The notes under the pieces: generated by a model
Seen by the model: the letters and a program-made list of their open reading frames with translations, nothing else
What the model was told of the DNA's origin: nothing
Database searches by the model: none
Shown here: in pieces, positions 7,873-17,006 of the stretch
Layout: every line of letters begins with the position of its first letter
Position numbering within the stretch: the stretch's first letter is position 1
NCBI RefSeq assembly: GCF_030161435.1
Contig: NZ_BSSV01000005.1
Coordinates: 265,911 to 329,910 of the forward strand
Direction: 5' to 3'
From: Thalassotalea loyana
GTDB lineage: Bacteria; Pseudomonadota; Gammaproteobacteria; Enterobacterales; Alteromonadaceae
DNA length: 64,000 nt
Translations under genes and position numbers: made by a program

Positions 7873-8736
7873 CTACTCAATATTCTGGATCTGCTCGCGC
7901 ATTTGCTCGATTAATACTTTCAATTCAACCGCAGCGGCTGTGATGTCAGCATTAATTGATTTTGAGCCAAGGGTGTTAGCTTCACGATTGAATTCTTGCA
8001 TCATGAAGTCTAAGCGACGGCCTTGTGGGCCACCTTTTTTCAAGATCTTTTGTGTTTCTTTTACGTGGCTGTATAAACGGTCGATTTCTTCATCTACATC
8101 CATTTTTTGAGCAAGTAATACAAGCTCTTGTTCTAAACGTTGTGACTCTGGTTCAATGCCAGCGTCGTTGAACTTTTCGATAATGCGGTCACGTTGCCAT
8201 TGAATAATTTCTGGCATGTGGGCTTTTACATTGTTTGCTTGCTCTGTAATCGCGTCTAAGCGTTGTTCAATTAACGCTTTCATGTTGCTACCTTCACTTG
8301 CACGTGCGGCGATGAAGTCTTTAAGCGCTTGATCAAAGCCCGCTAAAATTTCAGCTTGAATTGCGTCCATGTCTGACTCTTCAGCTTCCATTACACCAGG
8401 CCAGCGCATAATTTCTAATGGGTTAATTTGGCTATTTAACGTTTGCTCGTTCACCCAGTTTGCGTGTTTGATTAACTCGTTCGCTAAATTCTGGTTGAGT
8501 GTTAAATTGCTTTTTGCGGCAGGGTTTGCGTTGAAGCGCAATGCACATTCAACTTTGCCGCGATTTAATTGCTTGCGAAAACGTTCGCGTAATACCGGCT
8601 CTAAGCTACGAAATTGCTCTGGTAAGCGGAAGTAAGTTTCTAAAAATCGTTGGTTAACACTGCGGATTTCCCACACGGCGTTACCCCAGTCACCTTTTAC
8701 CTCAACACGAGCAAAGGCAGTCATACTATGGATCAT
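7873..8736 (-). CDS. yicC: YicC/YloC family endoribonuclease
   Basis: 287 residues, the family's normal length. The N-terminus MIHSMTAFARVE and the segment WEIRSVNQRFLETYFRLPEQ are characteristic of YicC, and the C-terminal DUF1732 region is recognisable in GGPQGRRLDFMMQEFNREANTLGSKS (written here in family terms: residues about 240-265). YicC proteins are RNA endonucleases implicated in small-RNA turnover. In many gammaproteobacteria yicC lies divergently beside rph; here five unrelated genes (8886-13692) separate them. Confidence 0.93.
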   Translation of the reverse strand: MIHSMTAFARVEVKGDWGNAVWEIRSVNQRFLETYFRLPEQFRSLEPVLRERFRKQLNRGKVECALRFNANPAAKSNLTLNQNLANELIKHANWVNEQTLNSQINPLEIMRWPGVMEAEESDMDAIQAEILAGFDQALKDFIAARASEGSNMKALIEQRLDAITEQANNVKAHMPEIIQWQRDRIIEKFNDAGIEPESQRLEQELVLLAQKMDVDEEIDRLYSHVKETQKILKKGGPQGRRLDFMMQEFNREANTLGSKSINADITAAAVELKVLIEQMREQIQNIE

Positions 8737-8885
8737 AAAATCTTTCCTATTAATTAGTTTTATAAGAATGAACCAGTGAATTATGCCTGAGCTGTTACGT
8801 TGTCGCTAGTAAAACCACCGCACTAAATAATCTGTTTACAGATAATTGATGTGTTTATCGACTTTTTAACAATAAGGTAAAATGC

Positions 8886-9587
8886 TTATCCGCGATAAAG
8901 CTCGTTAGCGGGTTTATACATTACCCAAGACGCTAATACGTATTTGTCGTTTGATATCGGTGTTCTACCGCGATGAGTATGGGTGAAGCCACAAGGCGAG
9001 AGTACTAAACTGCCAGTCGTCGGTTTTATGCTAGCTTGCTGATACAAGAAGTCGGTTTCACCACCTTCTGGGACATCATTTAAGTATATGAGCCATAGCA
9101 GGGTACGATGCAAACTCTTTTGATTGGCATCGGTTGGGTGTGGGTAATGCTCAGAATGCCAATGACCAAAGTTGCCTTTTCCTGCATCGTACTTTTGCAT
9201 GTTGATATCGTCTAAAACAAAAATACTTTGAATGATTGATGTGAGCTTACTCTCGGGCAATTGCGGGATCATCTCAGGGGTTAGGGTTGTGAGTTTGCCC
9301 GTTTTCTCGTCTTGGATGCTAGGGCTAATCGCACCGGTAATAATATGCGGGTAGGCTTTAACATATTGAACTAAGCCTTGTAACACGAGGGCGTTGATTT
9401 GTTGGTGCTCTTGTTGCCAGTTTGCCAAGGTAGAAAGGTGAATATCCGTGCTGTTTTTCTTGCTGGTATCGACACCTGAACCAATACGCCCCTGTTGCTT
9501 ATTGGGCTCTTGTTCGAATTTTTCTACTAACTGTTGGCAATAATCTGATGAAAGGGCGTGTTTAAATTCAACGATGAAGTGCTGCAT
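8886..9587 (-). CDS. 2-oxoglutarate/Fe(II)-dependent oxygenase, prolyl-4-hydroxylase-like
   Basis: 233 residues. A double-stranded beta-helix oxygenase is indicated by the iron ligands His144-Ser-Glu146 (in GHWHSEHYPH), distal His205 (THTHRGRTP) and Lys215 as likely 2-oxoglutarate anchor. The intervening LLWLIYLNDVPEGGETDF is typical of the prolyl 4-hydroxylase-like family. The iron triad uses Glu in place of the more common Asp. The substrate is unknown. A terminator at 9658-9684 separates it from the upstream GMC operon, so it probably has its own promoter in the 95-base gap. Confidence 0.8.
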   Translation of the reverse strand: MQHFIVEFKHALSSDYCQQLVEKFEQEPNKQQGRIGSGVDTSKKNSTDIHLSTLANWQQEHQQINALVLQGLVQYVKAYPHIITGAISPSIQDEKTGKLTTLTPEMIPQLPESKLTSIIQSIFVLDDINMQKYDAGKGNFGHWHSEHYPHPTDANQKSLHRTLLWLIYLNDVPEGGETDFLYQQASIKPTTGSLVLSPCGFTHTHRGRTPISNDKYVLASWVMYKPANELYRG

Positions 9588-9657
9588 AGTGTTGTTATTA
9601 TTGTGATGCTCTACTGGCTGTTAACTTTATATTAACAAGGCGAGTAACACCAGAAGT

Positions 9658-9684
9658 AAAAAGGAGCCTTATGGCTCCTTTTTT
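9658..9684 (-). terminator. Terminator of the GMC oxidoreductase operon
   Basis: AAAAGGAGCC, loop TTAT and GGCTCCTTTT form a perfect stem with a T-run on either strand. On the minus strand it lies immediately after the GMC gene stop codon, whose bases touch the stem flank. Confidence 0.82.
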
Positions 9685-11374
9685 AAGCGGTTTTCCATTG
9701 TTGCTTAATATGCTCAGCAACACGGAATGAGTTAGCGTAAATGGTATAGGTGTATGGCACACTACCACCCGTTGGCATAAATGAACCGTCTGTCACGTAT
9801 AGGTTGTTCACCTCGTGTGCTCGGCAGTTTTTATTTAGCACCGAGGTATTTGGATCATCGCCAAAGCGACAGCCTCCGGCCATTAAGTTAGTTGGCGGAT
9901 ACGAGCTGACCGATGAAGAAACGTTCTTCGCGCCCATGGCTTTTAATACCGTTTCGGCTTTCTCAGCAATGTATTCACCTACTTTTAAGTCGTGCTCATG
10001 AAAACCAATACGCACTTTAGCGACAGCATCGCCCCATTTGTCAGTAACATCAGGATCAAGCTCAACAAAACAATTGTCGGTTGGTAACCAGTCGTTAAAC
10101 ACTTCAAAACGTAATGTTTTATAGGTGGTGAACTCTTGTTTTAGGTTTGTTTTTAATTGCTCACCCCAAACAAGGTTGTCGTTGTTGTCGTATTGCGAAC
10201 CACGTGCACGGGCAATTGGATTTTGATAGAACAGAAAATCAATGGTGCCGCCTTTTGCGCGTTTGCCAAATGCTTTATCGTCTATCTCATACCAATCTTG
10301 TAGTGCGCGGTTAAGAAATGGTCCTACAACGCGCAGTTGTGCTTCTTGATTATCTGTTAAGTCGTCAAAAAAGAAGTCACCTCGACCAGTACCACCAGCG
10401 CTAAATACTAAGTTTTTGCCGACTTGGCCGTGATTATTTGCCAAGCCATTTGGGAACTTTTTGCCCTTAGAAGCCAGTAATAGTCGTGAGGTTTCAACTG
10501 CTTGGCAAGCAACCACATAGATCTTTGCTTTTACTTCAACGCTACGACGTTTTTTGTCGTAGTACCAAACCCCTGAAATTTCACCGTTATCGTCGGTAGC
10601 GATCTTGTACACTTTGGCATGTGGCGTAATGGTACAGTTACCTGTTGCCACCGCATGGTTTAATAGTGCTGCACGGCCACTACCTTTGGCACCTGAAGAG
10701 CAGCCATAGCTACTACAATACCCTGAGTATTCACAACTTCTTCTTCCCATGGCTGGTTGCGACAATACGGCGCGTGCTACAGGTAAGCTGTGGTAGTTCA
10801 TCTCGCTGGCGGTTTTATCTATCCAGCTAGCAACCGGGTGCTCTGCAATAGGTGGAAATGGGTAGTCAGCTTCACTGCGAGGCTCTTTGTAAGGGTGATC
10901 TACAACCTTACCAGATACTCCCACTAAGTGATCTACCTTGGTATAAAACGGCTCTAGCTCGTCATAACTAATTGGCCAGTCGGCCACGTTAGCGCCTTCG
11001 ATTGCGCCAAATTCTGATTTCAAACGAAAGTCGATGGGTTTTAAACGATGAAAGTAACCACTCATAAAGTTTGAAGATCCACCTACAACAGTGCCGTTCC
11101 AAAAGGTCCAGCCTGAATCGCTAGTCGCTTCTTTTTGCCAGAACGACTCGCCATTCGCGTCTTCGTACTCTTCTTCAATAACGTGCTGCTCTTCCGTTAA
11201 TTTCGGGTTGTATGCGTCACGTAAACTAATTGCAATCTCGTCTTTGTAGAAGTCGTCTTCGGTTAGCCATGGGCCTTTTTCTAATACAACTACTTTTGCG
11301 CCGGCTTTCGACAATTCATAGGCAATAGGCGATGCACCAGCACCACTGCCGATAATACAAATATCATAACTCAT
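9683..11374 (-). CDS. GMC-family FAD-dependent oxidoreductase
   Basis: 563 residues. The N-terminal FAD-binding motif is DICIIGSGAGASPIAYEL with a Glu about 20 residues later (VVVLEKG). A GGSSNFMSG segment (about 95-103) and the C-terminal VTDGSFMPTGG segment are typical of GMC and gluconate-2-dehydrogenase-like large subunits. These enzymes oxidise alcohols or sugars with FAD. It has no signal peptide. Its start overlaps the preceding Tat-signal subunit gene (ATGA), so the flavoprotein is probably exported with that partner. The electron acceptor may be the cytochrome encoded first in the operon. The substrate cannot be predicted. Confidence 0.88.
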   Translation of the reverse strand: MSYDICIIGSGAGASPIAYELSKAGAKVVVLEKGPWLTEDDFYKDEIAISLRDAYNPKLTEEQHVIEEEYEDANGESFWQKEATSDSGWTFWNGTVVGGSSNFMSGYFHRLKPIDFRLKSEFGAIEGANVADWPISYDELEPFYTKVDHLVGVSGKVVDHPYKEPRSEADYPFPPIAEHPVASWIDKTASEMNYHSLPVARAVLSQPAMGRRSCEYSGYCSSYGCSSGAKGSGRAALLNHAVATGNCTITPHAKVYKIATDDNGEISGVWYYDKKRRSVEVKAKIYVVACQAVETSRLLLASKGKKFPNGLANNHGQVGKNLVFSAGGTGRGDFFFDDLTDNQEAQLRVVGPFLNRALQDWYEIDDKAFGKRAKGGTIDFLFYQNPIARARGSQYDNNDNLVWGEQLKTNLKQEFTTYKTLRFEVFNDWLPTDNCFVELDPDVTDKWGDAVAKVRIGFHEHDLKVGEYIAEKAETVLKAMGAKNVSSSVSSYPPTNLMAGGCRFGDDPNTSVLNKNCRAHEVNNLYVTDGSFMPTGGSVPYTYTIYANSFRVAEHIKQQWKTA

Positions 11375-12006
11375 GACTTAGTCGATTCCTCTTTGGTCAC
11401 TTGGCTGACGGAAATGCGGTGACTACCTGGTAGTTCGAAATAACGTTTGCCTTTAGGCGGTAATGGGAAACCCGCTTGATGTTCAAGCCACTGCCAGCCA
11501 ATACCGTCTGGGTTGCCGCCATAACTTGGCGCGGAAAGCGACGCTTCATAAATATAATTAATTAGCGTGTTAATCCAGTTATAGCCGGCGTCAGAATTGC
11601 TGATCGCGCGCAGCATTTTTTCTTTCGTTGCGGTATCAAGCGCAGCGAAGTCTTGTTGGGTTTGGCTTTGACTATAGCCATTTAACCAACCTACCCCTTT
11701 TTTGATGAAGTCTTTTTCAGCTTCGTCTACTGGTTGTGTTTTGATTAACACATAAAGGTATTGGGTAATTTGTAGCTCTTTAGCACCAGGGCCTGATTCA
11801 GAACTCGGTAATAAATGATTAACCACAGCATCAAGTGTTAACCAAGGCTCTTGACTTAAATTAACCGTTGATGTGTTACCTGAAAGTGCAATGCTTGGCA
11901 TGGCGACAATCGCGGTAGCGCCAGCGGCTGATTTCAGCACACTTCGACGTGATACTTTATTTTTGTACCAACTGGGTGTTTGGTAGTGCTTATCGAAAAA
12001 CGACAC
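11371..12006 (-). CDS. Gluconate 2-dehydrogenase subunit 3-like protein with Tat signal
   Basis: 211 residues. A twin-arginine signal is visible: SRRSVLK at 19-25, then the hydrophobic stretch AAGATAIVAMPSIAL. The body (LDAVVNHLLPSSESGPGAKEL ... GIGWQWLEHQAG, central part omitted) matches small subunits that pair with GMC flavoproteins. It likely carries the GMC subunit through the Tat system and may link it to a cytochrome. It overlaps the GMC gene by four bases and starts nine bases after the thioredoxin-like gene. Confidence 0.82.
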   Translation of the reverse strand: MSFFDKHYQTPSWYKNKVSRRSVLKSAAGATAIVAMPSIALSGNTSTVNLSQEPWLTLDAVVNHLLPSSESGPGAKELQITQYLYVLIKTQPVDEAEKDFIKKGVGWLNGYSQSQTQQDFAALDTATKEKMLRAISNSDAGYNWINTLINYIYEASLSAPSYGGNPDGIGWQWLEHQAGFPLPPKGKRYFELPGSHRISVSQVTKEESTKS

Positions 12007-12015
12007 AAGTTCCTC

Positions 12016-12531
12016 CTAGTTACCTGCTTGAATAGCTAATGCTTTTTCACCTTCAGGTTGCCAGTTTTCGATAAACGTTAACCATTGCGTACGTGAGTAG
12101 CTTTCGTCATCTAAAAACTCAGCGGTATCTTTCGACAATAACATTTTGCCCGTTGCTGTCGTAACGTACATGTGTGGATAACCTTCAACTGGCGGTAAGC
12201 CTTTCATAAAGTCGGCGTTTTCGTTTGAATCGCTAACATTTACTTTTAATAGCACAAAATTACTATGAAGTTTTTGATAAATATCAGGATTGTCTTTTAA
12301 AAACTTGTCCATTTTGTGACACCAACCACACCACTCACCACCAATTTTGATCAGAATGTTACGGTCAGTTTCTTTAGCAAGGTTAATGGCATGAAGCGCG
12401 TCTTTGAACGGATCGCGAGTATCGTCAAACGCTTTACTGTATTGAGGTAAGGTATGTTCTAACGGAGAAGCCGACACTTGGCTGGTAAAAGCAAGTGCCA
12501 GCGTTAATAGCGCACTAAAAGCGAATTTCAT
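12016..12531 (-). CDS. Periplasmic thioredoxin-fold protein
   Basis: I set the start at ATG 12531 (MKFAFSALLTLALAFTSQVSA), which gives a clean signal peptide and has GGGA nine bases upstream; the frame is open further to 12624 without a good start. The mature protein has GGEWCGWCHKMDKFL, a thioredoxin-like CGWC active site, and resembles the DUF255/thioredoxin_7 group. It lies between the di-haem peroxidase and the Tat subunit genes in the same direction, so it may help with disulfide or haem-cysteine chemistry during assembly of these exported partners (inference). Confidence 0.8.
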   Translation of the reverse strand: MKFAFSALLTLALAFTSQVSASPLEHTLPQYSKAFDDTRDPFKDALHAINLAKETDRNILIKIGGEWCGWCHKMDKFLKDNPDIYQKLHSNFVLLKVNVSDSNENADFMKGLPPVEGYPHMYVTTATGKMLLSKDTAEFLDDESYSRTQWLTFIENWQPEGEKALAIQAGN

Positions 12532-12624
12532 TATACTGATTTCCCATTTTCTTAAGTAACGTACTAACAGACCTTGTGAGTTAATACATTCTTTCAATAC
12601 GTTAAAATCAGTATAAGGTATCAA

Positions 12625-13692
12625 TTAGTTTATGTCGCCTCCGATTGGCAAGCCACTCGGTACCCGCTCTGGGATCTGGCGTGATAAGGACGGCGTATTT
12701 AATGTACGTAAAAAAGCTTCGAGCTTACCGAAGTCATCGTCGCCAAGACTAACATCTAAGTCGTCCCGACCTTCATAGAGACTAATGGCGCTACCAAGTG
12801 TTTCTCGCTCACCTGTGTGCATGTATGGAGCGGTTGCTGAAATATTACGAAGGCTGGGTGTTCGCACTGCGGGCGAATGTTCTAATACCGGTTGTGTTTC
12901 GTGAATCAGGTTATCGGAAAGCATAGGACCACTGTGGCAGCGGGCACAGCCAGCGTCGATAAATTTATTTAAGCCAGCAACTTCTTCAGCGTTGAAAACC
13001 GAAGTATCACCTGCAATGAATTGGTCAAAGCGACTATTACCTGCGAATAATGTTCGTTGGTACGTTGCCAGCGCTTTTGCCACCAGCGACATGGTGATTT
13101 GTTCTTCATTGGGAAACGCTTCACTAAAGAGTGCTTGGTACTCTTGAATATTGGCTAATCGTGCTTCAATGGTGGGGAAAATGTCCGCTTCACTTATTGC
13201 TTCACCACGCATTTCAATGGCATTAGCAATTGGGCCCAGGCTTTGTGTTTCAAGTGAGTCAGCGCGTAAATCCCAAAAATAAGGGCCGGCAATGAAGTTA
13301 TCTGGATCCGTGTTTAATTGAAACCCTGTGAATGCTGTATTTGCAACCGTCGGTGCATGAATGGGGGTTTCAGCAAAACCAATGCGGTCAGGGCCAAGGC
13401 CGACACCATCGACACCAATAGAGAATTTTCGCCCATCCGCCCAGCCAAAATCAGGATGGTGACAGCTGGCACAGGCAACGTTTTCGTCACCGGATAATAT
13501 TGGGTCCCAAAAGAGAAATTCACCAAGCTTGGCTTTTGCCTCTGTGTACTGATTGTCTTGAGGGAAAATGGCTTGTTGAGGGAGTGCGCTAAAATGATTT
13601 GTATAATCATCTCGTACAGTTGTATCACCTTCGTCTTCTTGACAGCCAGCAAGTAAGCCACAGAAAACAGCTAATGCGATAAGTTTTTGCAT
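12625..13692 (-). CDS. Di-haem cytochrome c peroxidase/MauG-family lipoprotein
   Basis: 355 residues. The signal LIALAVFCGLLAGC has a lipobox with Cys17, so a lipoprotein is likely. Two haem c sites are visible: CASCH (74-78) and CARCH (249-253). The segments GEFLFWDPILSGDENVACAS and APTVANTAF are typical of bacterial CcpA/MauG proteins, which reduce peroxide or carry out high-valent oxidations. It is the first gene of the operon that continues with a thioredoxin-like protein, a Tat subunit and a GMC oxidoreductase. In that setting it may accept electrons from the flavoprotein rather than only detoxify peroxide (inference). Confidence 0.87.
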   Translation of the reverse strand: MQKLIALAVFCGLLAGCQEDEGDTTVRDDYTNHFSALPQQAIFPQDNQYTEAKAKLGEFLFWDPILSGDENVACASCHHPDFGWADGRKFSIGVDGVGLGPDRIGFAETPIHAPTVANTAFTGFQLNTDPDNFIAGPYFWDLRADSLETQSLGPIANAIEMRGEAISEADIFPTIEARLANIQEYQALFSEAFPNEEQITMSLVAKALATYQRTLFAGNSRFDQFIAGDTSVFNAEEVAGLNKFIDAGCARCHSGPMLSDNLIHETQPVLEHSPAVRTPSLRNISATAPYMHTGERETLGSAISLYEGRDDLDVSLGDDDFGKLEAFLRTLNTPSLSRQIPERVPSGLPIGGDIN

Positions 13693-13865
13693 GATAACAC
13701 CTTCATATCACGTTTCGGATGCATGAAGTTAGCATGCTGTATGTCTAAAAAATGTCGAATGGTGGGAGTCTTGGTGCAAATAAGATTTTATCGCACTGGC
13801 TGTGTCATATTTGCTCACATGGCATTATAATTACGCCAATTTTAGTTTTATAGGAATGTCATATC
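13693..13865. promoter_or_regulatory. Divergent promoter region, peroxidase operon / rph-pyrE
   Basis: This 173-base gap must hold the promoters of both divergent operons. I see no clear operator. The sequence TATAGGAATG just before rph supplies its ribosome site. Confidence 0.4.
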
Positions 13866-14579
13866 ATGCGTCCAAGTGGTAGAACTCCGGGACAGATTCG
13901 TCCAGTAACCATTACTCGTAAGTTCACAGCACACGCTGAAGGTTCAATTTTAATCGAATTTGGTGACACAAAAGTCATCTGTACTGCTACGGTTGAAGAA
14001 GGTGTGCCACGCTTTTTAAAAGGCCAAGGTAAAGGTTGGGTGACGGCTGAATACGGTATGTTACCGCGTTCTACTCATACTCGTATGCGTCGTGAAGCTG
14101 CTTCTGGTAAACAAGGCGGTCGCACAATGGAAATTCAACGTTTAATTGCTCGTTCATTACGTGCTGCGGTTGATTTAACGGCATTAGGTGAAAACACAAT
14201 AACAATTGATTGTGACGTGATTCAAGCTGACGGTGGTACACGTACCGCGTCTATCACAGGTGCATGTGTTGCATTAGTTGAAGCGCTTAACTACATGCGT
14301 GCAAAAGAAATCATCAAAACTAACCCGTTAAAGCACATGATCGCTGCGGTTTCTGTAGGGATTTATCAAGGTGTACCAATTGCTGATTTAGAATATGTTG
14401 AAGACTCAGCAGCTGAAACAGACATGAACGTTGTGATGACTGACACTGGCAAGTTAATTGAAGTACAAGGTACGGCAGAAGAAGAGCCGTTCAGCTTCGA
14501 TGAAATGAATGAAATGATGCAGTTAGCAAAACACGGTATTAACGAACTATTCGACGCACAAAAATCAGCGTTAAACTAA
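13866..14579 (+). CDS. rph: Ribonuclease PH
   Basis: 237 residues, full length. The N-terminus [14 protein letters not shown], the [21 protein letters not shown] segment and the SRDMRREA-equivalent ([16 protein letters not shown]) identify the phosphate-dependent 3'-5' exonuclease that trims tRNA 3' ends. The pyrE gene follows after 13 bases, the standard rph-pyrE order. Confidence 0.97.
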   Translation: MRPSGRTPGQIRPVTITRKFTAHAEGSILIEFGDTKVICTATVEEGVPRFLKGQGKGWVTAEYGMLPRSTHTRMRREAASGKQGGRTMEIQRLIARSLRAAVDLTALGENTITIDCDVIQADGGTRTASITGACVALVEALNYMRAKEIIKTNPLKHMIAAVSVGIYQGVPIADLEYVEDSAAETDMNVVMTDTGKLIEVQGTAEEEPFSFDEMNEMMQLAKHGINELFDAQKSALN

Positions 14580-14592
14580 GTTAGGGGTCATT

Positions 14593-15234
14593 ATGAAAGC
14601 GTATCAAAAAGAATTTATTGAATTTGCTCTTTCTAAGCAGGTTTTACGTTTTGGCCAATTTACTTTGAAATCTGGTCGCACAAGCCCGTACTTTTTCAAT
14701 GCTGGTTTATTTAATACCGGTGGTGACTTAGCTCGTTTGGGCCGTTTTTATGCGTCTGCATTAGCGGATGCGAAAATCGATTTTGATTTGTTATTTGGTC
14801 CTGCATATAAAGGTATTCCAATTGCTACTACAACAGCTGTTGCGTTAGCCGATCATCATAATATGGACATGCCATACTGCTTTAACCGTAAAGAAGCTAA
14901 AACACATGGTGAAGGTGGCAACCTAGTGGGTAGTGCACTTGAAGGCAAAGTGATGTTGGTTGACGATGTTATTACTGCTGGTACGGCAATTCGTGAATCA
15001 ATGGAAATCATTAAAGAGAATGGTGCTGAGCTTTCTGGTGTACTAATTGCGCTTGATCGCCAAGAAAAAGGCAAGGGTGAGTTATCGGCGATTCAAGAAG
15101 TTGAGCGTGATTTTGGTACTCAAGTTGTATCAATCGTTACGTTAGGCGACTTAATTAGCTATTTAGAAGATAAGCCAGAAATGGCCGAGCACTTAGCGAA
15201 TATTAAACAATACCGCCAAGACTACGGTATTTAA
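14593..15234 (+). CDS. pyrE: Orotate phosphoribosyltransferase
   Basis: 213 residues. It converts orotate and PRPP to orotidine 5'-phosphate in pyrimidine synthesis. The N-terminal [16 protein letters not shown], the segment [11 protein letters not shown] and the PRPP-binding loop [16 protein letters not shown] are clear. It is the second gene of the rph-pyrE operon and is followed by a strong terminator. Confidence 0.97.
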   Translation: MKAYQKEFIEFALSKQVLRFGQFTLKSGRTSPYFFNAGLFNTGGDLARLGRFYASALADAKIDFDLLFGPAYKGIPIATTTAVALADHHNMDMPYCFNRKEAKTHGEGGNLVGSALEGKVMLVDDVITAGTAIRESMEIIKENGAELSGVLIALDRQEKGKGELSAIQEVERDFGTQVVSIVTLGDLISYLEDKPEMAEHLANIKQYRQDYGI

Positions 15235-15250
15235 GTAATACGCGTTTGAT

Positions 15251-15282
15251 AAAAACAGCGACTTTTAAGTCGCTGTTTTTTT
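15251..15282. terminator. Strong terminator after pyrE
   Basis: AAAAACAGCGACTT and AAGTCGCTGTTTTT form a perfect 14-base stem around TT, followed by further T residues. The A-run makes it usable from the LysR gene side as well; that gene's stop codon lies at its edge. Confidence 0.92.
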
Positions 15283-16180
15283 ATGCCTGCAATTTAACAA
15301 AGTACTGTTTTAGAAAGTCTAATAACAATCTTATTTTCTTGGCTTTGGCGCTACCTGGCGGGAATACACCATAGATATCAATACTGGGTAGTTGGTAGTC
15401 GTCTAACAGCCGAATCAAACTACCTGCTTGGATTTTGGGCATAGCGTCGTATAGCGGAATTCTCGCAATGCCATGACCACCTTCAACAAATGCGGTGCGT
15501 GCGGCAGCATTGTTTGTGGTAATAGCCCCTTGTGGCTTAATTGAAAAACTGCGTGTTCCTTGTGAAAGTTCGAGCGACTGCGCAGCGAGTTTATACAATA
15601 CCCATTTGTGGCGAGCTAAATCGGTTGGCTGTGTTGGAATACCGTGCTGCGTTAGATAAGCAGGTGATGCACATAAACAGGTGGCAAGCGTTGTTAATTT
15701 AGTGGCTTGTAAGCTTGAGTCTTTCAACGCAGCTCCACGAATAGCAATGTCGATACCGGATTTCATTATGTTTTCAACTTCGTCTGAGAGCATGACGTCG
15801 AGCTCTATTTTCGGATAGCGTCGACTAAATTCATTTAAAGCCGGAACAATTAATTGCAGACCTGCATTCACCGGGCAGGTGATCTTGATAAGGCCTTCAG
15901 GTTCTGACTTTACGTTTTCAATTTGTTGGTTTGCTTCGCTGGCTTGCTCAGCAATAATTCGGCAGTGTTCAAAATAACGCTCACCAGCTTCAGTTAGTGA
16001 TAACGCGCGAGTTGACCGATTAATGAGTTTTACCGATAAATGCTCTTCAAGCTTCTTAATGTGATAACTAACAACAGCGCGTGACAAACCAAGATGTTTC
16101 GCTGCACCACTTAATGTGCCCTGCTCCACCACTTTGGCAAATACCACCATACTTTTTAAATGCTCAAATGAAATATCCAC
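15281..16180 (-). CDS. LysR-family transcriptional regulator
   Basis: 299 residues, the usual length. The N-terminal winged helix reads FAKVVEQGTLSGAAKHLGLSRAVVSYHIKKLEEHLSVKLINRST (split here only by reading frame context, residues about 14-58). The C-terminal effector domain resembles the CrgA/DsdC-like group. It is divergent from the DJ-1-like gene, 133 bases away, and probably controls it and itself. Confidence 0.9.
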   Translation of the reverse strand: MDISFEHLKSMVVFAKVVEQGTLSGAAKHLGLSRAVVSYHIKKLEEHLSVKLINRSTRALSLTEAGERYFEHCRIIAEQASEANQQIENVKSEPEGLIKITCPVNAGLQLIVPALNEFSRRYPKIELDVMLSDEVENIMKSGIDIAIRGAALKDSSLQATKLTTLATCLCASPAYLTQHGIPTQPTDLARHKWVLYKLAAQSLELSQGTRSFSIKPQGAITTNNAAARTAFVEGGHGIARIPLYDAMPKIQAGSLIRLLDDYQLPSIDIYGVFPPGSAKAKKIRLLLDFLKQYFVKLQA

Positions 16181-16211
16181 TGTTAGCTCCTCATTTCCTA
16201 CCGAATCATTG

Positions 16212-16226
16212 TATCAATAATTGAAA
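16212..16226. promoter_or_regulatory. Candidate LysR-type operator
   Basis: TATCA-ATAAT-TGAAA is an imperfect inverted repeat in the divergent gap between the LysR gene and the DJ-1-like gene, of the size LysR proteins usually bind. One arm position mismatches, so support is weak. Confidence 0.3.
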
Positions 16227-16313
16227 CATAAAGGTTTATTTTGTCTGCATTGTTAGGATTATTTGGTCAACGTAGAATGGGTTTATTCATTTTGTTCACA
16301 GCAGAGAAAGACA

Positions 16314-16997
16314 ATGACAAAAGTACTTATGGTGTTAACATCGCATGACCAACTTGGTGATACGGGTGAGAAAACAGGATTTTGGGTGGAAGAATTCGCT
16401 GCCCCTTATTACGTATTAGTTGATGCAGGCATTGAGGTGACTATCGCTTCGCCAAAAGGTGGTCAGGCGCCAATCGATCCGAAAAGCGAATTAGAAGATT
16501 TTCAAACGCCTGCAACACGTCGTTACGATACCGACACAACCGCACAAGCCGCTGTGGCTAATACACAGGTATTATCTACGTTAAACGCTAATGACTTTGA
16601 CGCAGTATTTTACCCTGGTGGCCATGGTCCATTATGGGATTTAGCCGATGATCACGCATCGATTGCCTTGATTGAAGCATTTACCTATGCAAACAAACCC
16701 GTTGCGGCGGTATGTCATGCAAGTGCAGTGTTGTTAAAAGCACAGAATGAAGCTGGTGACGCATTAGTTAAAGGTAAGGCAGTAACCGGTTTTACAAACT
16801 CTGAAGAAGCTGCAGTTGAACTTACTGACGTGGTTCCATTTTTATTAGAAGATGAGCTGATTAAACTTGGTGCAGATTATCAAAAGGTTGAAGATTGGCA
16901 TCCATTAGCGGTACAAGATGGTTTATTGATTACTGGTCAAAACCCAGCAAGTTCGGAAGATGTCGCGCATAAATTGTTAAGCGCATTGAACGTATAA
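16314..16997 (+). CDS. DJ-1/PfpI-family protein (type 1 glutamine amidotransferase-like)
   Basis: The start at ATG 16314 (MTKVLMVLTSHDQLGDTG) fits the family and follows AGAGAAAG; the frame is open upstream to 16263. It has 227 residues. The nucleophile elbow is AAVCHAS with Cys134 and His135, and Glu27 in GFWVEEF is the likely third residue. HchA/Hsp31-like members act as glyoxalase III or deglycases. The closest look is to the ThiJ/PfpI proteins found beside LysR genes in proteobacteria. Control by the divergent LysR is likely. Confidence 0.88.
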   Translation: MTKVLMVLTSHDQLGDTGEKTGFWVEEFAAPYYVLVDAGIEVTIASPKGGQAPIDPKSELEDFQTPATRRYDTDTTAQAAVANTQVLSTLNANDFDAVFYPGGHGPLWDLADDHASIALIEAFTYANKPVAAVCHASAVLLKAQNEAGDALVKGKAVTGFTNSEEAAVELTDVVPFLLEDELIKLGADYQKVEDWHPLAVQDGLLITGQNPASSEDVAHKLLSALNV

Positions 16998-17006
16998 CGT
17001 TGCAGC

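Noticed and set aside
13314..13661. 115-codon frame inside the peroxidase gene
   Set aside because: Same strand, different frame of a gene with clear haem motifs; no independent start signal.
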